Assembly: GCA_023101885.1 (NCBI GenBank)
Contig: JALPQD010000393.1
Span: forward strand, 1,240,001-1,304,000
Direction of reading: 5' to 3'
Source of the DNA: Typhlomys cinereus
Lineage: Eukaryota; Chordata; Mammalia; Rodentia; Platacanthomyidae
DNA length: 64,000 nt
Part shown: piece after piece, positions 22,776 to 37,209 of the stretch
Numbering within the stretch: position 1 is the stretch's first letter
Layout: each line of letters begins with the position of its first letter
The notes under the pieces: generated by a model
What the model saw: only the letters and a program-made list of their open reading frames with translations
The model's database searches: none
Told to the model about the DNA's origin: nothing
Translations under genes and position numbers: made by a program

Positions 22776-25700
22776 GGAGATAGAAAAAAATAAGGAAAAT
22801 TAAATAATGGAAAATTGAAAAATTAGAATATTGAAGTTATCATGATATTTTAAAAGATGTAGATATATAGGTCATAGTTACAAAAGAGATCCAGAAATGC
22901 ATCCACATTCACACAGGCAACTGATTTTTGACAATGCATTAAGAATATGCACTAAAAAAGTCTATTCAATGATAACATACATACATGGGAGAAACAAGAC
23001 TAAATCTCTTCTTTCAGAATTTACCAGAGCATTTAAAAATGTGGAAAGATCTAAACGCAAAATCTAAAACTGTGACATTACTACAAAAAAAGAACTCTTG
23101 AAGATATACTTAAGCAATGATTTTCAGATGTAAAAACAGAACATAAAATATGTAATTTTATATAATTAATGCTTTTATAGACAATATTATATTATATATA
23201 ATATTTTCCACACAAATACACAAGGACAGTTTTTACATGCTAATTTCTTCAGAATGAGGAGATGGGAATATGTTCTTAATGTTTTTCTTCATAAATGTAG
23301 GATATTTATAAAAAATTTGACATTTTAACTTATATTGGGGCATAAGTTGGAATGCATTATGGACTTGACAGGTGTAAAATGTATAATAATCTGAGTCATG
23401 TAACAAAGTTTCCATTTCTTCAAAAATTAATAATCTTAGATGTTGAGACACTTTAATCATTTCTAAATATAATTGCACATCACTTTAATGTATAGTTACT
23501 CTAGTGTGATATAAGACTAATATCTATTGTGTGCTTTCTGGTGTCTCTGATTCTTCCCATTGTTCCTTCATTTTCTTACTCACACACATCCATTTCTACA
23601 GTGACCACTATTCCAATCCATTCTTCTGTACGATTAATACACTATGTTCCACAAAGGACTGATAGCATTTCAGCTAACACAGTGACTCCCAGTTCTATGT
23701 AGCAGAGCTAAGATGTTTCATTGCATTAATGATTAAAATTTCCTTGTGTACATATGCCACATTTTCCTTATGTTGTCCACTACTTCATACATATGTGTTC
23801 TCATGCATGTATTTTTCTTTATGTGAACATAGTATTGTTAAAACCAAAGTAATGGCTATTACACATACTGGAATACATGAGAGATGTTTCTGCTGAGCCT
23901 CTGGTGGCAGGAGGCTAAATTTTGCTCCTGCTGCTTTGCAACTACTGTAATTTTTGGTTTTTAATTTAAAAAAGGTGTTTATAACATCATAGAGGATATA
24001 GATTCAGTTCTCTAATGCTTTCCCCTGAAGAGCACTCATTTTTTGCTTTACCAGGCAATTATCCTGACTAAAACACTGTGTCTGCCAAAAGTAGAAACCT
24101 TTCTCTTCTTTAACTATTACAAGTACCTGTAGCTTTCCTACACTCTGTGTGCCTTCTTTGTGTGTGTGTGGTTCTGTGGTCAGTCAGTGATCTGGAAGGT
24201 ATTTACACATCGATTTTGAGGGCTCAAGTCCTTTGGCGCCCTTCTGCCCAGGATTTACTCTTGGCTTTGTGAGCACTTTGGCAGCCTTTACTGAAAAGCT
24301 CCAACTTCTCAAGCCAGTGGAATAGTGGATATCAGTTCTAAATTCCAGCTTCCTGTGAATGGACAGCTTTATAATCCTGTTTTCCAGAGTAACTAATGAG
24401 CTTTCAATGGCTGACTTTCTTAAATTTAAAACAAAGTGATTGACTAAAGGTATAGTTTCTATGTGGAGAAGGCCTTGTGTCCTCCAGATTTTCTCCACTG
24501 TCACTATCTCACATTATGCTCAGGGTAACTAGCCTTCTTATTGAAGAATTTCATTGTGGATATAGGCATAAAGAATTGTAGCATGCATGCATAATAAAAT
24601 AATTTTCATTCATAAGATTCAATGAAATCCTGCAATATTAGGCAATATAGATAGAACCAAAAGTCCTTATGTTAACTAAAATAAATAGAAATTTCATGGA
24701 TGATGATTATTTTCAAGGGATGTATTCTTATCATTCTTTTTTGAGGAAAACTGAATACAAGCTCTATGAGTAGGTATCCTTACACAATCTTTTATCTTTA
24801 CATTAACATTTTTTGTTTTACATATTCCTGAGAAATACCTTATGAACATTTCTATTTTCTGACAACAGACATTCATCATTCCAAAATCCTTCCTGAATGT
24901 ACTCTTCGTTTTTACTTTTAGGTCAGGTATTTTCTCAGTGATCATTTACCATGTGGCATTTCCAAGAAAGACTATTAACCAAGCCTTTCTAATCAAACTG
25001 TTCTCCATAGATTAATTTTTCTAATGGCAAAAAATCCTATGAAACAGTTTGAAAGAAAAAATTAGGGCTTTCATTCATAAGTTTTCTTCAAAAACATTGA
25101 ATAAAATCTTTAAAAACTATTCTATATTATTGCGCCACACAAATGAATATAAAGTTATGAAACAAAAGAGAATGTATTATAGGTAATATAAATTTGATTT
25201 GAAATTTTTGATATTTTTGCTAGCTCATAAGCAATAAAAGCTGACAGAAAATAACCTTTTGGTAGGAAAAAGTAATAAAATGGGCATAATTCCCTTTTTT
25301 ACATACATAATATCTAAATATCCCTGAATCTTATTGTGGAATATAATTCTTAAATATCTGGGTGATTTGGGAATTGAAGCTCATTGTGGAAGTATTATGT
25401 TGAATTCTGCTATAAAAGTGCTCATTTTGGACAACTCTGGTAGCACAGGTGTAGCTTTTACTTATTAATACAACTCTGCAGGAATTGTCATTATAGTAAT
25501 GATCTTTAGAATGTGACAATTTACTCTATAATATATGTGTTATTACAATTCCCACTAAGTCATCTGCCATCAGATTGTCATTTAGTGGAATGGAGGCAAA
25601 GGACTCCTGGAGTCTTATACAATTTTTAAACAGTCTCTTAAATGCTAGATACTGTTCATCGAGGTAAAACAAAAAAATTGCACTTTCATAGATAGAGATG

Positions 25701-26629
25701 AAAGGGATAAATGTGAAGAGTGATTGAAAATGAATTTAACTGCAATGTATGCTTTTTATTCTTTTCAATTCTACCTGGACTTTTAAAAGAATCCTTATCT
25801 ATTCTGGTCTTAATTTCATTTTTCTTTTACTTTAGTGGAATCTCTCTTTTACAAAAAGTTAAGTATGGAGACTTTGAACAAACAATGCAATCAGTGGATG
25901 AGGGAAGGGAACAAACAAGAATATGAACAAAATTCATTAAATTTCATGCATCTATGAACATGAGAAACCAATTATTATATATAATTAATATGTGATTATA
26001 AAATATTTCATATTTCTGAAAAGGTTAATTTGAGTAACCATGCCACATTTTGACAAAAAACGGGGTGAGATTTGTCATCAGATGAAGATAGTGCCAAGTC
26101 TAGAAACCTGAATTTTATCACCTCAACTCACATGTTAGGAGAGAATTTCTGAAAGTTTTCTTCTGATCTCCATGAACCAAGGTATCTAAACAACACAGAT
26201 AGAAAGAGAGAGGGGGGAGAGTGATTTGTAATTACCTAATTAAATCAATATTGTAATATACTAATTCAAAAATTTCAGGAATAATATCAATATATGAATC
26301 TTGGTAGATTCAAAAAGAATTTCAAGATATGAGTGCAGCCTATCATCTTATCTCTACAAAGGAATATTTTTATTATTTGCTTTCTGCATATTACAGTTTA
26401 CACCCTCTGAAATACCAAAAATGCATGGTTATATTAATCGATACAGCCAAACTGCAGGCAGCAGTAAGCAATACATGTAAATTTATTATCATCAAACTTA
26501 TGTATACTGGATCCTGGATGGCAGCACAGACTTTCCTGATCATATTTACTTGAAGGGGACTATGACTAAATATTTAATTTTCTTCCTAACAAAATGTATA
26601 CATAGAGGTAAAAAAGCACCTTTCAGAAA
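22774..26629. other. A/T-rich intergenic DNA
   Basis: No gene, LTR or young repeat was recognised. About 23580-23860 may hold a very old L1 remnant, but the match is too weak to call. Open frames of 60-106 residues lack known motifs. Confidence 0.45.
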
Positions 26630-26735
26630 TTGGTCCTTCCCCTCCATCATGTAGGTTCTGGGAATTGAACTCAGAACAGATTTGCATGCAGACAACCTTT
26701 ATCTATTTAGCCATTCATCTCAGAAGCACAATTCC
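26630..26735 (-). mobile_element. SINE head fragment
   Basis: Contains ggttctgggaattgaactcag and later ctatttagccattcatctcag, the reverse complement of a tRNA-derived rodent SINE head (gagatggctca ... gagttcaattcccag). Tail not identified. Confidence 0.6.
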
Positions 26736-28857
26736 ACATTTTGAATAGTCATCAGAACACAGGACTCTAAATCTATATTTAATGGCTTTCTCATAGTTTC
26801 TCATATTCTCTAAGAATAAACTATGTACATGAAACACTTGCAGGAACGCTTCCTCTGTGAAGTTCTTGAGTTCCAGAACTTATTCTAGCTGTGTTGAGAG
26901 AGTTGACAGATACCTCTGTCACATGATCTCCAATGCTTTCCCTGACCCTTGCTTTTTTTCTTAATTCAGTTGACATGAACATAGACGCAAACAGTCAAGC
27001 ATATATTCCAGCTTCACTCATATATGTGACTAAATAAAAACAGATCTGCTCCCAAAAGCAGATGCATGCTATGTTAGAAATCTGAACATCTAGATTTACT
27101 TGTCTGAATGGTTTATATATCACTTGTGTTAAAATAGATATCACATAACATACCGCTTCATAGATGGGTTCATGTGACCCTCTTCTTTCCTTTTCAATTG
27201 TTGCCTTTAATATCCAACTTCAAATTGCTAAAGTTGTCCTTTACTAGTTGTCCTTTACCAATTTATTTCTTAAACAGAAAAGACAATACTGTGAAATCAG
27301 TAGTTCACTGTAAATTGAAGGAATACTGTGACAGTGCAAGTGAAGACTGTCAATGTAAAACACACCATTTGAAATAGAGGAAATATAGGTCACGATGCAT
27401 TTTTCCTCTCATTACCAGGGATAGACCACTAACTCTTGAAAAACTTTGTTCATTTACTTGAAACAAACTGAAATAAAAACAGGACACAGATATAAATAGA
27501 TATAAAAGCGAGGTTGTCTTGCAAATTTCCATCGACATGATTAACAAGATGCACACCTTGTAATCCCAACACTCAAGATGCAAAGGCGTGTGGTCTATAT
27601 GAAACTCAAAAAAAGTGAGAATGTGTTGTGTGATAAATGAAATTAATAGAAAGCATCTTTTATTATTAGCCATCATGGATATAATAAAGAAATTCAACAT
27701 TTGATATACTTGTTAGCAAACTCTGACTTGGTGTTGGATATTTTCCTGCTGTCAGTCTATCTTGGCTGATTTCTCACCAATGGACAGTGCAGTAGCTCTC
27801 AGACTCAGCTTTTGGGCAAGCAACAGTAGAAGGAACTTTTCACATAGCATCCTTAGGACTGTTTGGGTTCTAAAATATTTAAGTGTTTCTGCTTCACAGA
27901 ATTAAAATAGCCTTGTATAACAATTTCAAACACTGCCCATTGTTCTGACTACTACATAATTCTGTTCTTGAATTTTACCACATAAAGGGACTGAATCTGT
28001 GTAGCCTGCAGCTCTTTGTTCAGCATAGTCTTTAAGTAAGAATTTTCTCTACAACATAGAAGAAAGTGCATTTCATGTTTTTTTTTTTTTCCTAAACAGC
28101 TCTTCTCAATAATTGGATTAGGTAGGGTTTCCCACAATATCAACAGAAGCATCTGCCAGCAGACCAGCACACTTAAAACAAGAATAGGGACTTTTCAACT
28201 TTCTTCATTGAAACTTCTCCAGCTTTTATTATGCCATCTGACACATGCGTTCAGTCTAGAGTGCTGTTTTTCTCTCCACGGTCCTTTGTGTTTATACAGT
28301 TCACATTTAGCACTCTACCTGGGACAATGGATCCAATTTGTTTCCAGAAACCTAAGATTTGTTATGTGTTTATTGAGCCTAGGTTCTTCAGTGAAAATAA
28401 AAATTCAGAGATTCAGGGCATGACATTTGATCTGGAGTCCACATGTGAAAGCAGGAGAAAACTAAATATTCTAATGGTCTTGCTTTTCAATGCACTTAAT
28501 GCTGTGTGTATACAAAATGTGGTTTGCTGCTTTGTGAAGGAGCTGTTTGATCATGTGTCCTAAACCCTGTCTCAAGTTTTCTCCTCCTTTGGAAACAGCA
28601 GGGATGAAGATACTTACCATGAGACAGAGACAAGTGGCCTTTCTTGCATGTGGAGGACTTGAATTATTGTTCTTGAAAAGTCGATTACACAAGCCTGATA
28701 AAAACAAAAAGAAAGTGAAGCATTCTTGTGGTCTGAAGAACAACTAGGTCTGAAGAACTAGTCAGCTCTCAGCAGACTGTAAAAAATGCACAAATATTAA
28801 CTTGTAAAACCTCTCTGGGAGGTATCCTCAAGTGCTCCTATTTCTGAGGACTTTATG

Positions 28858-28859
<2 letters not shown>
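26736..28859. other. intergenic DNA with a weak B1 fragment
   Basis: At about 27538-27600 there is a B1-like piece (gcacaccttgtaatcccaacactcaagatgcaaagg). Otherwise nothing was recognised. The 116-residue minus-strand frame at 27350-27700 overlaps this B1 piece and has no domain I know. Confidence 0.45.

Positions 28860-28903
<44 letters not shown>
28860..28903. repeat. (TA)n microsatellite
   Basis: About 22 uninterrupted TA units, a length likely to be polymorphic. Confidence 0.95.
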
Positions 28904-28905
<2 letters not shown>

Positions 28906-29374
28906 TAAAGAAGATAGTCCAACTCCAAAACAAAAATAGCAAATTAGACCCTTATGATCCTTGTCAGACTACTTAAACCACTTTATTTCTCCTTATTTTC
29001 TACAGTCTTCTTAAGTTTGTATTGGAATATTTTATAGAAAATGTTAAAGTCAAATTAAAAATAAACATGGCCCTATATTAGGGCCTTGAAAGATTGCAAA
29101 ATTCACCTAATTTCTTCAACTGTTAGCCCAGCTTTGAGACACTAGGCTGAAATAAAATTCCAAATATGTTAACAATATGGCTATGCTATATACATTTATA
29201 TACAAAGATCACATATTATAATAGAATAAGTTATCAAGTGAAAATGCAGAATACAGAATAGAAGGAAATCTTTGCTAGCTATATGTCTAATATAAGATTT
29301 CTATCTAGAATATATAAAAAACCCTCCCCCCCAGTCACAAAATACCAAGTAGACCAACAACCCAAATAGGATAT

Positions 29375-29583
29375 GGGGCTGGAGAGGTGGCTCAGGGGTT
29401 AAGCCTCTGCCTTGCAGGCTGAAGGTCCTGAGTTCGGATCTTAGACCCCACATATAGATGCTGGCGGAAGCGGAGGCTGCCTGCGTTTCTGGTCCTGGTA
29501 GGGCGGAGCCTGTGAATCCCAGGGCAAAGTAAACAAGGAGAAGGTGGAAACAGTCCGTGGTGTTTCCTGAATTTGCTCGTGGT

Positions 29584-29631
<48 letters not shown>

Positions 29632-29665
29632 CATGCACAATTTAATAAATAATAAAAAAATTAAA
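29375..29665 (+). mobile_element. young tRNA-derived SINE, copy 3
   Basis: Plus-strand member of the family seen at 18250 and 18659: head ggggctggagaggtggctca, B-box-like gagttcggatc, G/C-rich body, a (CA)n run (about 29587-29629) and an A/T-rich tail. The TSD aaataggata is at 29364-29373 and 29666-29675. The body differs more from copies 1, 2 and 5 and is closer to copy 4 (40589), which suggests at least two subfamilies. Confidence 0.92.
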
Positions 29666-30019
29666 AAATAGGATACAGAAGTAAATAAAATATATTATAA
29701 ACGGCAATTAGTACAACTGAAATAGACCCCAAATGTGTTTTCTCTTTGTGAATTACACAGTCTCTTAATTCATCCTGCATTGTGAGATTTTTGGATGTTG
29801 TTGGTAAATACTTCTAATTTTCAATCATTTGTAATAGTTTTGATTCATGAAATTTTAAAATTCAGCCCTTAAGCCAAAACATTGAAATACTACTGAAATA
29901 ACCTCCAAAAACAAAGTTGGAAAGAACAAGGAAGAAGACCAAATCATCAGTGTTTGACCCTGTCTACTAAGAAAAATGATAAATTTATGAGTAGCAATTT
30001 ATTACTAAGAATTATTTTG

Positions 30020-30170
30020 GACCGTTTAAGGTAGCTCAGTGGATAAGTCATTTGTTCAAAAACCTGATTACCGGAGTTCCATCCTCGATAGCCTGAATGG
30101 TGGAAACAGAAAACTGACTTCAGGAAGTTATCTTTTCTGTGTAAGCATAAATGAATATTTTTTTAAAAAA
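30020..30170 (+). mobile_element. degraded tRNA-derived SINE
   Basis: The order aaggtagctcagtggataag, cctgattaccggagttccatcc, aaaactgacttcaggaagttatc fits an RSINE/B4-like element, old and without a clear TSD. Confidence 0.6.
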
Positions 30171-30412
30171 GGAATTATTTGTCTTAAGCCTAATCATCAT
30201 TTTAACTTTTAGAGTTAAAATATGAATTTAACAGTCACAAACTATTAGATAAATCTAACAGTAAAGAGTAAACAATCTCTTATTAACTTGTCATGCTTAG
30301 GTAATATGAAAATTTTTTGAGGAAAATAAGCTAATCTAGTCACCAATAACAGCTGTCAATTGTTTGTGTACATATAAAATATTAAGAATATATTATAGAA
30401 TTTTTTCTGAGG

Positions 30413-30899
30413 CCCCAACCTGAAGCTCAGGGAAATTTGCGGAAGAGGGGGCAGTGAGATTGTAAGAGCAAAAGGATGGGAGGAGCAATGATTTGCAAGA
30501 TACTCCGCACAAGTTAGGGCCGAAGCAATCATAATTTGGACTTTGCATGCCCTGCGCAATGTCCAACACACTATTGACCTCATAAAGTCTAGCATCAGCT
30601 AAAGGCACCAAGATCCTTGGAGTCAAGGGATTGACAGCCACTGTAGTGTTCCTATGCTTAAGGGGAACACTAGAAAGGGTTCAGGGAAATGCCACTGGGT
30701 CCTTGTACATCATCGGAGAGGAGGACCCAGAGGAGAGTTAGGCATACACAATAAAGGATTCTCTGGGATTTGGGGGGGAGGCACTGGGGGATGGGGAGGG
30801 AGGGGGAGCAGGGGGTTCGGGGAGAGGAGGAGTGGGGGAGGGAACTGGTCTACCTATTGAGTTTGTATGAGCGGAAATAATAATAAAAATGTTAAAAAA
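30413..30899 (+). mobile_element. short L1 3'-UTR insertion with 16-bp TSD
   Basis: Only the last ~490 bases of the L1 3' UTR are present, with G-rich tract (30770-30845) and tail. The direct repeat agaattttttctgagg lies at 30397-30412 and 30900-30915, giving exact borders. Severe 5' truncation is normal for L1. Confidence 0.95.
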
Positions 30900-30915
30900 A
30901 GAATTTTTTCTGAGG

Positions 30916-33900
30916 GATAAAGGAAATGGTATTTATTTTTTCTTGAATAAATTCATATAGAAAAAAAGTTAGATAAAAAGTCCAAAATACTCAACTCTAT
31001 TGCATGACATAAATTTATAAGGCTTTCACTGTTTGATAATGAATGTTTCATATAATTTTATAGGTTATGCTATAAAATATATTCATGATTATTAAACTCA
31101 ATAACATCCTATTACATAGTATTTTTTAACAAATATCTGAAAGCTATGAGGAGAAAAGTCTCAGCCTCTCATTAGTTTATTATCAACATTGTTATCAATT
31201 TATTTCCATCAAGATGAAATGTTCTAGAATATACGTTGGTTTTAGCGTATATTCCCAATCACAACTGATTAATTTCGCAGACAAAAAGTCAAATAATAAT
31301 ACCCAAATATTATATGCTAATTTCATTTGGTTTTGAATAAATTTGTTATCATAATAAAGACATCATAAAGTGGCATGCATGGTGGAATGGATTCTCAATC
31401 TCTATATCAGTATGTGTTTCTGCTTTTATCATCTTTCATATTTTAATTCATGAAGAAATCAATTAGCACTCTCCATGAAAATAAAACTTGTTTAAGCAAG
31501 AAAATCAAATGATGCATTCTGCATTCTTCCTTCTCTGTCTTGCCTACCAACCCCCCCACACCTTTTCCCATTCCAGGGTAAAAGTTATATTAGTTAAATT
31601 ATGGAAATCCTAGTTTAGTCAATTTCCTTTTTCAGGATGAATAAATTCAGAAAAGGGATGATTTTCAAATATTTGTAATAAGTTATTGGAACCATTTTAA
31701 GAAGCATTTTGCAACTGGCAGAAGTAAGAATATTCACTAACAGTAGGTTTCTGTGCATTTTAGGAGAGAAAAAGCCTCAGTCACTATGACTACTGTAAAG
31801 AGAGTAGTGTAATTTCTCTGAAGCCAATATGAAGCTTAATAGCAGATGCTGCCAACAACGCAGGATGAATGCATGAAAGGATTCTGGTACAAACATAAAA
31901 CCTCCCTAGCCCATGGAATAGTCTCAGGGATGATCTCTTCCCTATAAAACCAAATCACTTATCTAAATACTGAAATGCTTTGGCCATTGGTCTCCATGAT
32001 TTCAATGAATACAGACCAAGGCTGTGAGGATGACACATATCAGAACTGCTGTTGCCAAGGGATGGCTTAACTGTTTAACACAAACACCTGAATTCATTGT
32101 TAACTGCCACAACTGTGTGGGAAATACCATTACTGTGATAACATAATGTGGACTGCTTGCTGCAAATTAATAATCTCTTCTCTAGATTTTCTTTTACCAG
32201 TTAGAATTCTATGACAAATATCTATCAGGCATATCCATCTATGTTTATTTCCATCTATGAATTACCACCATAGGCCAATTGATCCCTTTTTTCAAAACAG
32301 AATAGTTTTGGAGGACTTCACTCTGCTGATCTGTGCATATACAAATGATCTCCTTTGCTTCTACAGACCCTTAGTTAGCATGCCCAACTAGTTCCAGTTC
32401 ATGGGCTTGTGTTTTGTTTTTGTTTTTTTTTTAACACTTTGTATTGCTTTAGTTACAACAATTATCTACAGATAAATTGCTTGCATCTTAGCTGCCATTC
32501 TACCTTCAATGGGAAAATTGACTTTAAATATAATGTAATAAAAGATATTTTGAATAGAATGGAAAGGATGCTCATTATGTACAAGGACAATGTCCATCTT
32601 ATTGACACCATTATGCTGAGTATGTTTTATTAAGTACACTAGAAATTATTCTCCACTGAGCAGATGGAAGATTTGTATGTAGAAAGGATAGTTCCATGGA
32701 AGTAACTATAAATCTAAAACCAAGAACATACATGACAGAAATTAATTTCTCATTTGCTGAAGCCCTCTATAAGCACAGTTTATTTCTAGACAATGTGAAA
32801 TGTAGAATTCAGTGTAATATTATCTTTATTGATGCTGGTGTTTAGTACACAAGATTGCTGTGTATTAATATCTTAGAGAAATTTAAGGTTTTTTTCCAGG
32901 GCTCATGTTTTGCTTTTTGAATTACAATTTTTACTAAATGAAATTTATTTAAATTCAGAGAAAACTGCCAAGGAAAAATTTTTTTGAGGATTAAATGAAG
33001 TTATATGTGAAAACTTTACCATGCAAGAAGGTTATTCCTGATATTTTTATGTTCTTTCAATAAATATTTCACAAATTAGTTCTCTATTCATGAAATTTTA
33101 TTTCAAAATAAAACAAAAACAAAGCAATAACAAAGAACTCAGGAAGAAATGTGTTCATTATACAGAGAAACTGGATTTAGTAGAACCTAAAGAGAGAAAA
33201 ATCAAAAGGTTTCTTTCCAAAAGCAAAAATGAGACATTAATTAAAGAACTTATTGTATTTTTTTCCTACACAGAAACCTAGGTATTAATATTTTTATCTT
33301 CCAGATTTTGAGGGAAGTAATTAGATTACAGAGAATAAATTGGCTAAGTAATAAATTAGTAGTCATTACATGTTGATGAGAGATTGCATGGACTGAAGGA
33401 AGTATAAAAAGGAATGAAAATGGTTCAACACACTGAGCATTGTGGTGGTATGGCTAGCAGTAATAAAAATGTAAGGGTGTATGCCTTTCCCAAGTTACTT
33501 TTGGTTAAATCAGAGTTCTTATGAATGAAATAGAATTCTTAGATTGAAAATCACAGTTATGATTCATGAGGGAATTTTTTCCTTCAAATTTCAATGGCAC
33601 ATAGAATATAGAGGTACTATAACAACATCTGTTTAAATAATAGCTAACTTTGAAAAATGTGCAAATGAATTCCTAGAACTTTTGTTCAATTCAGTTTCTT
33701 ATTTCACAAGTTTGACTGTTGTGAATGCTTACACATATACAATTGCTTACCTCGTAAGTCATTATTCTTGCATTGTATTAATTCCTACTTTGTTCCTTCC
33801 TAGTTTTGCTATATTAAGTGGTAGTTGGCATGAGCTCTCAGGTTTTTTCTCACTAACAGCCTGAGGTAGTTGACATGCTTACCCCAGAAAACTTTTTTTT

Positions 33901-35369
33901 GTATTATTTTGAATAAAATGAGAAGCATGTTTAAGATGCAGCAAATGGCAGAAGAATGAGTAAATGAGATTTTTTAAAGATATATTAAGTGTATGTTGAT
34001 TGAATGTCTGAGAAATAGGTAATGAGAAATACAGCAATGAAAGAAAATGAGTTCCTTACGGAGAGTTTGATTTCTCTCTCAATTCAAGAAATAGCCTGAA
34101 TTTCCCACTTTTATCAACTTTGTACTTTCTCAGTATTAACAATTTGACTCCTTTTAAAATCACCAAAAATCTAGTTCTCCTTGAAAAACTTTCTACTCAA
34201 CCCATAGCACTCTCAGCATTTGTAGCTCTCTTTCATTTTATACTATTATTAGATAATTTTAATAAAATAACCAAAGTGTCTGTTTGCTTGCCATACAATT
34301 GTTTAATAAGTGTAACATGAAATTAGTTTTGAAAGTAAAATTATTCACCTGATAAAGGAATCATTTCAGCAGAAAAATGGTTTCGTTAGTTATTCTCCAT
34401 CTGAAAATGTTATTAAAATTGGGGAGAAAATTCATATACCATGATAACAAATGAAAGTGACTTAACCACATAGAGTATGCACATTCTGTCTTCTTACAGT
34501 ATTCCAGCTGCTGTGTGATACCTTTCATTGTATATTAATCAGTCACCAAGGGCAAGATATTTTCTTCATTTGAGAAAGTGTGATTATACTGAAATGCTTT
34601 CTTCATTTATCCTTACCATTCTGGCTATAATCCATTATATAAATCTAAAGTGTAGAAAAGAAAAACTCCCTCACAACATTTATGATGGATTTGAAATAAT
34701 GGAGCATAAGCAAAGTAATGAAATCCAGAAATAACAATTCTAAACAGAGAAAGTAAGTGTTCAGTGGATTTCATCCATAAGTTATACACACTGCATTATC
34801 CATTTTCATCAACTTTACCTGGTCTTCCCAATATAAAGTCTATTTATGAGTTTTGGCATGTCATGACACTACATACTCAGTATGCACTAGATTTCCAGTA
34901 AATAATCTGTCAAACACATGGATATTCATCAGGAATGTATAATAAGAAGAAGGCTTACTCATTTCATTGAAGTTATGTCCACAGGTACACTGGCTGGAAT
35001 GTTAATCAAAACTAAGTAGCCAGATCGGTCTTGTAAGTCTGTTTGATTCTGAAATCAAGAATTTAAATTGTGCTGACTGATCATCTAAAACTGATACAAC
35101 TGTCAGCTCTCTTAGTAGGATTTATCTGGAAGACAGATGCAACCTTTAAAACTATTTTTAAAAACCGAATGGATAATTGAAAGAATTAGATGGCAAATGT
35201 GGTCTATATTTTTAACTAAAGCACTGCTACTTTGCATTTCCAGGTAATGACCCCAACTTCAAATAATTTTGTGTGAGCAGATGAAGCTGAAAACTATATT
35301 CCTCACAGTTGTTTGAGTCCAAATTTGCATTCTATTTCCTGTTCTCTTTTCCATAAACTCAACTAACCA
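30916..35369. other. A/T-rich intergenic DNA, nothing recognised
   Basis: About 4.4 kb with no young repeat, no long frame and no RNA gene that I can recognise. Open frames are at most ~74 residues and featureless. Confidence 0.5.
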
Positions 35370-36320
35370 GATATTTGTTAGCCAATCCCACCTTCAAAGT
35401 GGGTTGAATCTGCATGGTTCTATTCAGATCTCTGGCTAGGTCAAACCACCATTGCTTTTCTCCTGGCAACCTTCCTCCTTCTGTGCTTGCTTTCCTCAGT
35501 CACAGAAGACTGACATACAGCTAACTTCTCAACAACAATTTAATAATGCCACTCCCATGACTACAGGGACTTGCAAACTTCCAACCACACAGTACAAATA
35601 TCCAAACTTCATACATAGCCCATACAGCTTTATATAATCAATTGTCCTCTCAAAAGGGCTCTTCCTCTGAACTAAGTCCTCAACCCTAGAATATTGTTGA
35701 AAATTTCTGGAAAGTTCTACGCAGCATGTATCAGATGCTCATTCTTCAAAATCTAGCACCCTGTGCTCTAGCAAAAGTGACATTTTCTCTCTTTTTCAAG
35801 CTTTATTTTGTCATGGGGCTTTTGCACTTGACAGATCTTTTGCTTACATCTCTGGCTTCATGTGCCTGATTAGTCACTTAGCAATCAAAACTTAATATAT
35901 CACACTTTATCAGAGGCTCCTTTAAAGCTTAAGATCTGCAACACTCACTGATTGTTCATTCCAGGGAATAGCAAGTTATGCTCTAGTTCAGTTAGTTGCC
36001 GTTTACCATGGATTCATTAGAGCTGCTGTGCTATTTATGTTGCGTTGCTTTAGTGCTCCAAAATGCTTTCAAAAGAGATCATACGACCCCCCCCCCAACT
36101 TAAACAATTTACTTTTGGGCTTTTTCAGGAAAAAATGCCTAACAGTGCTCTGATTCATGCTCTGAACACATGCTGAAAGCATATTACATTAATATGTTTG
36201 TTGACTGTTCTCTAAGAGAAGAGACTTTTCTGCCTTGTATAATTCTCAGTCCTCAGCATTGTTCACACTGTCAGAAATACAGCAGGTTTTAAATAAATAC
36301 CCTTTGAATCTTAAATGAAT
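35370..36320 (+). mobile_element. ancient L2 3'-end fragment
   Basis: The plus strand follows the L2 3' end in order: tctggctaggtcaaaccac, then gtcatggggcttttgcacttg (about 35812), tcagaggctcctttaa, and a final block cagtcctcagcattgttcacac with gcaggttttaaataaatacc (about 36247-36302), which matches the L2/MIR-type ending. Divergence is high, as expected for this old family. Confidence 0.65.
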
Positions 36321-36589
36321 AGGCCTAGAAAAAACATTCAATTTTGTGATGGGTGCATTGCAAAATCTTCTGAAATAAACTGCTTCTCACAAAAGGAGAA
36401 TAGTTCACAGTTTCTTCAAATACATGGATAGACTTGTATGTGTCCTCCTGAGGACAGACTAGATTTATTTGCTGCTACTGCTGCTGAACTCAGAAAAGCC
36501 AATGCATTCATGAGATAAAACATGGGGGAAGAGCAGAAATAATTACTTGTTATTTGTGATCCACTCTTTTTTCCATTTTTATATTTTCT

Positions 36590-37205
36590 ACTTTTTTTCC
36601 CAAAATTTTATTATTTTTTACCTAGTTATACAAGCTAGGTACCCCCTCCTTTCCTCTTCTTCCCTCTCTTCCCCCCTGTTTTCCCCCTATCATACTCTAG
36701 CCCCTTCCTTCTCCCTCATCCCTCTTTCCTCCCTCCTCCTCTCTTGGTGTCTCCTCCTTGTTCCTTCCCATCCTCCAGAGAGTCTGTTTATATGGGCATA
36801 GAATTTCCCTCTGAGTCATCTACATTACTGAGGGATCAGAACTCAAGAGGCATAGTTGGGGCTCCTTTTTGGGTCACCCACTAATATGAGAACTCTGATA
36901 TATGTTTAAACCCCTGCCTCTAAGGATCCTACTACCTGAATTCTTCTCCCTTGATTTCTGTGCTAAACTTTGAGGGCTTGTTGACCTGTCAGCCATTGTG
37001 CAGGGAATAGCAAGGTTGAAACCCACTGTAGCAACATCCTGGCAGTTGCAGCCCAGTCTTGAGTAGAGTATCTTGCCTGTCAGTGGCCCTCCACATCTTT
37101 AGGCTCTTACAATCTTGCCACTCTCTCTTCCACAAGGTTCCCTGAACTTTAGGATTGGGAGAGATTTGGCTGGTCTGACCCAGGTGAATTTTGTAGGGCC
37201 CCAGA
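36590..37205 (-). mobile_element. older L1 3' UTR, antisense
   Basis: The left end is T-rich with acctagttatacaagctaggtac, the reverse complement of the end of the copy at 44390-44905. A polypyrimidine tract (36640-36790) follows, then 3'-UTR sequence ending around gattgggagagatttggctgg (37154-37174). Older subfamily. Confidence 0.78.
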
Positions 37206-37209
37206 AGGC

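Noticed and set aside
23580..23860. Ancient L1 remnant
   Set aside because: Wording is only faintly L1-like and I could not anchor it to an ORF2 segment.
27350..27700. 116-residue minus-strand open frame as a gene
   Set aside because: It overlaps a weak B1 fragment and has no domain, no supporting splice or promoter context and ordinary A/T-rich composition.
29301..29640. Valine/cysteine-rich peptides from GT/CA tracts
   Set aside because: They are translations of microsatellites inside a SINE.
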